From Myxococcales bacterium (GTDB lineage Bacteria > Myxococcota > B64-G9): a DNA stretch of 64,000 nucleotides. Positions 62,459-64,000 of the stretch are shown piece after piece. The stretch is from positions 1-64,000 of the forward strand of contig JAAZNF010000084.1 in NCBI GenBank assembly GCA_012798435.1. Reading direction: 5' to 3'. Every line of letters begins with the position of its first letter. Within the stretch, counting starts at the first letter, position 1. Under the pieces are notes generated by a model, which was not told the DNA's origin, did not search any database, and worked only from the letters and a program-made list of their open reading frames with translations. The position numbers and the translations under genes were made by a program.

Positions 62459-63967
62459 TCATTCCTCTCCCTTTTCCGCCGAGCCGCCCGTATTGGGCTG
62501 GTGGGGGCGGAACCCTCGGTACTCTCCGAAGGGCCGCGCGCGAAACCGGGCTCCCAACGAGCGCGCCAGCCGCTCGCAGGCGGCGAGGTCCACGCCGGGC
62601 AGGGCCACCGCCGTGGCCACGACCGTGGGGATCTCCTGGGCCGCGCGCCGGATGAAATCGCACATTGCATCGAAAGCCGCCTGCGGATCCGGGGGCTGAC
62701 ACAGGCGGGCGTAGCTTTTCACGTCTGGGGCGTTGAGGCTCACGGAGACGGTGTCCACCGCGCCGCGCAGCTCCGAGACGATGTCTCGCCCGAGGACCAG
62801 GCTGGCCAGGCCATCGGTGTTCACCCGTACCCGCTGTCCCTCGTCGCGGAGCTTCCGTCCCACTTCGATCACGACCTCCGCGCGCAGCAAGGGTTCGCCC
62901 ACGCCGCAGAAGACCGCCTCGGCGTAGCGCTCGCCCGACGCCTCCCGGTAGGCCGCCAGCACCTCCGCCGGGGTGGGTTCGCGCCGCAGCGCCAGCGGGA
63001 TGTCGCCCAGCAGGTGTCCCCCGCGTTTCAAGCAAAAGCGGCAGGCCAGGGTGCAGCGGTTGGTCACGTTGAGGTACAGCGCTTCCTTGACCTGGTAGGC
63101 GATCCGTCCGGGCGGTGCCGCTTCCCGCGCGTCGAGGCGAAGCACGCGGCGCACGGTGGCGCTGGTGACGCTGCCGATCTCCTCGGCGGAGAGGCCCCGC
63201 AGCTTTCCCAGCGCCTGCGCGATCTCGGCCACCCGCGCCGGCTCGTTGCGGCGCCCGCGGAAGGGCACCGGCGTGAGGTAGGGCGCGTCGGTCTCCAGCA
63301 CCAGCCGCTCCAGGGGAACGTCGCGGACCGAGCGGCGCAGCTTCTCGGCGTTCGGAAAGGTGAGAATCCCGTTGATCCCGAAGGCGAAACCCAGGTCCAG
63401 ACCCGTTCGCAGCAGGCTCTCTTCACCGGTGAAACAGTGGATGATGCCTCCTGTGAGACCCGCAGACTCCTCCGTCAAAATGCGGGCCACCTCGCCGTGA
63501 TCGTCGCGGGCATGGATGACCAGCGGCAGGCGCAGACGGCGGGCCAGGCGTACGAAATCCCGGAACAGGACCCGTTGCACCTCGCGGGGCGAGAGATCGT
63601 AGTGGAAGTCGAGCCCCACCTCGCCGATGGCCACCACCTTGGGGTGGAGGGCCTGCATGGAAAGCCGTCCCAACACCCGGCGGCGGCGCGCCTCCCAGAG
63701 CGATCGCTGGGGGGCGGGAATGGGCGCGGTCGGCGAGCCTTCGAATTTGAGTCCCAGGGAGGCGTCGTGGGGATGAACGCCGACGGTGGCCCACAGGCGC
63801 TCGTCCGCGGCGGCCAAGCGCAGCGCCTCCCGGACGCTGGTATCGCCATCGCCGGAGCCCACCAGCACGATGCCTTCCAGCCCGGCCTCCCAGGCGCGGG
63901 CGAGCACGTCGCCGCGATCGGCGGCGAAGTCGGAGAAGTCGAGGTGGGCGTGGGAGTCGAAGTACAT
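62459..63967 (-). CDS. tatD: TatD-family hydrolase fused to TatD-associated radical SAM domain
   Basis: 502 residues in one open frame. Residues about 1-275 form a TatD nuclease: the metal-binding DSHAHLDFSDF at the start, AIGEVGLDFHYD, IHARDDHGEV, IIHCFTGEE and LVLETDAPYLTP. Residues about 295-480 are a radical SAM domain with the cluster motif C-x3-C-x2-C in NRCTLACRFCLKRG, then FCGVGEPLLRAEVVIEVGRK. In many bacteria a separate small radical SAM gene sits next to tatD; here the two are one polypeptide. TatD proteins are 3'-5' DNases/hydrolases; the radical SAM partner's reaction is unknown. The start is near the right edge but complete. Confidence 0.92.
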   Translation of the reverse strand: MYFDSHAHLDFSDFAADRGDVLARAWEAGLEGIVLVGSGDGDTSVREALRLAAADERLWATVGVHPHDASLGLKFEGSPTAPIPAPQRSLWEARRRRVLGRLSMQALHPKVVAIGEVGLDFHYDLSPREVQRVLFRDFVRLARRLRLPLVIHARDDHGEVARILTEESAGLTGGIIHCFTGEESLLRTGLDLGFAFGINGILTFPNAEKLRRSVRDVPLERLVLETDAPYLTPVPFRGRRNEPARVAEIAQALGKLRGLSAEEIGSVTSATVRRVLRLDAREAAPPGRIAYQVKEALYLNVTNRCTLACRFCLKRGGHLLGDIPLALRREPTPAEVLAAYREASGERYAEAVFCGVGEPLLRAEVVIEVGRKLRDEGQRVRVNTDGLASLVLGRDIVSELRGAVDTVSVSLNAPDVKSYARLCQPPDPQAAFDAMCDFIRRAAQEIPTVVATAVALPGVDLAACERLARSLGARFRARPFGEYRGFRPHQPNTGGSAEKGEE

Positions 63968-64000
63968 GAGTGTCAGTCTGCCGCCTTTTCAGCGAGGAAC

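Overview
The window is 64 kb of GC-rich, gene-dense DNA with tight operons (many ATGA/GTGA stop-start overlaps). It most resembles a chromosome of a myxobacterium-like organism (Myxococcota, the former Deltaproteobacteria). The evidence is a MglB-MglA polarity pair, Agl/Glt-type gliding proteins with AgmX/PglI C-terminal domains, many TPR and coiled-coil envelope proteins, cysteine-rich surface proteins, sigma-54 activators, and a housekeeping rplU-rpmA-obgE block. I found no phage, insertion sequence, CRISPR array, tRNA or rRNA gene.

Layout. 1-4 kb: the tail of a hybrid histidine kinase, then a minus-strand pair of cell-wall enzymes (M23 peptidase, family 3 glycosidase). 3.87-4.0 kb: a small intergenic repeat with a perfect inverted repeat. 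4.05-5 kb: a UbiA-family prenyltransferase. 5-8.9 kb: a minus-strand operon of a secreted caspase-like protease with a probable beta-barrel tail, a cysteine-rich exported protein, an ECF-like sigma factor and an anti-sigma protein. 9.3-22.8 kb: mglB-mglA, directly followed by an envelope motor locus (an exported coiled-coil protein, three large TPR proteins, a small exported protein, a TolQ/AglR-like channel subunit, two TolR-like stators, and a GltG-like FHA-like/transmembrane/AgmX protein). 22.8-32 kb: a coiled-coil protein, a single-domain cyclic-nucleotide-binding protein, a very large exported propeller/Ig-repeat protein, a small exported protein, an outer-membrane barrel next to a Wza-type polysaccharide export lipoprotein, and a SIS-domain sugar isomerase.

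32-35 kb: obgE, rpmA, rplU and mtnA on the minus strand, with a clear terminator between rpmA and obgE. 35-40.9 kb: a sigma-54 activator with an unusual phosphatase-like N-terminus, a receiver protein, an ICMT-like membrane protein, a SRAP protein, and a PycTM-like/B3-4 gene pair. 40.9-49.6 kb: a methionine sulfoxide reductase MsrB-MsrA fusion, then a DUF4175-like/DUF58/BatA/VWA cluster that lacks its usual MoxR ATPase, then an acetyltransferase. 49.6-55.7 kb: a five-gene minus-strand operon (propeller membrane protein, TPR protein, ThiF-like E1 enzyme, RpoD-like alternative sigma factor, TMTC-like TPR membrane protein). 55.8-64 kb: small housekeeping-like genes, a GltJ/AgmX-like protein (zinc ribbon, GYF, transmembrane, AgmX C-terminal domain), a TPR plus double cNMP-domain protein, and a TatD-radical SAM fusion.

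The main biological story is the clustering of the MglBA polarity switch, an AglRQS-like proton motor, Glt-like envelope-spanning proteins and candidate exopolysaccharide export genes. From memory of Myxococcus xanthus, these functions lie at several unlinked loci there. Function is inferred from domain architecture and gene order only; no database search was run.
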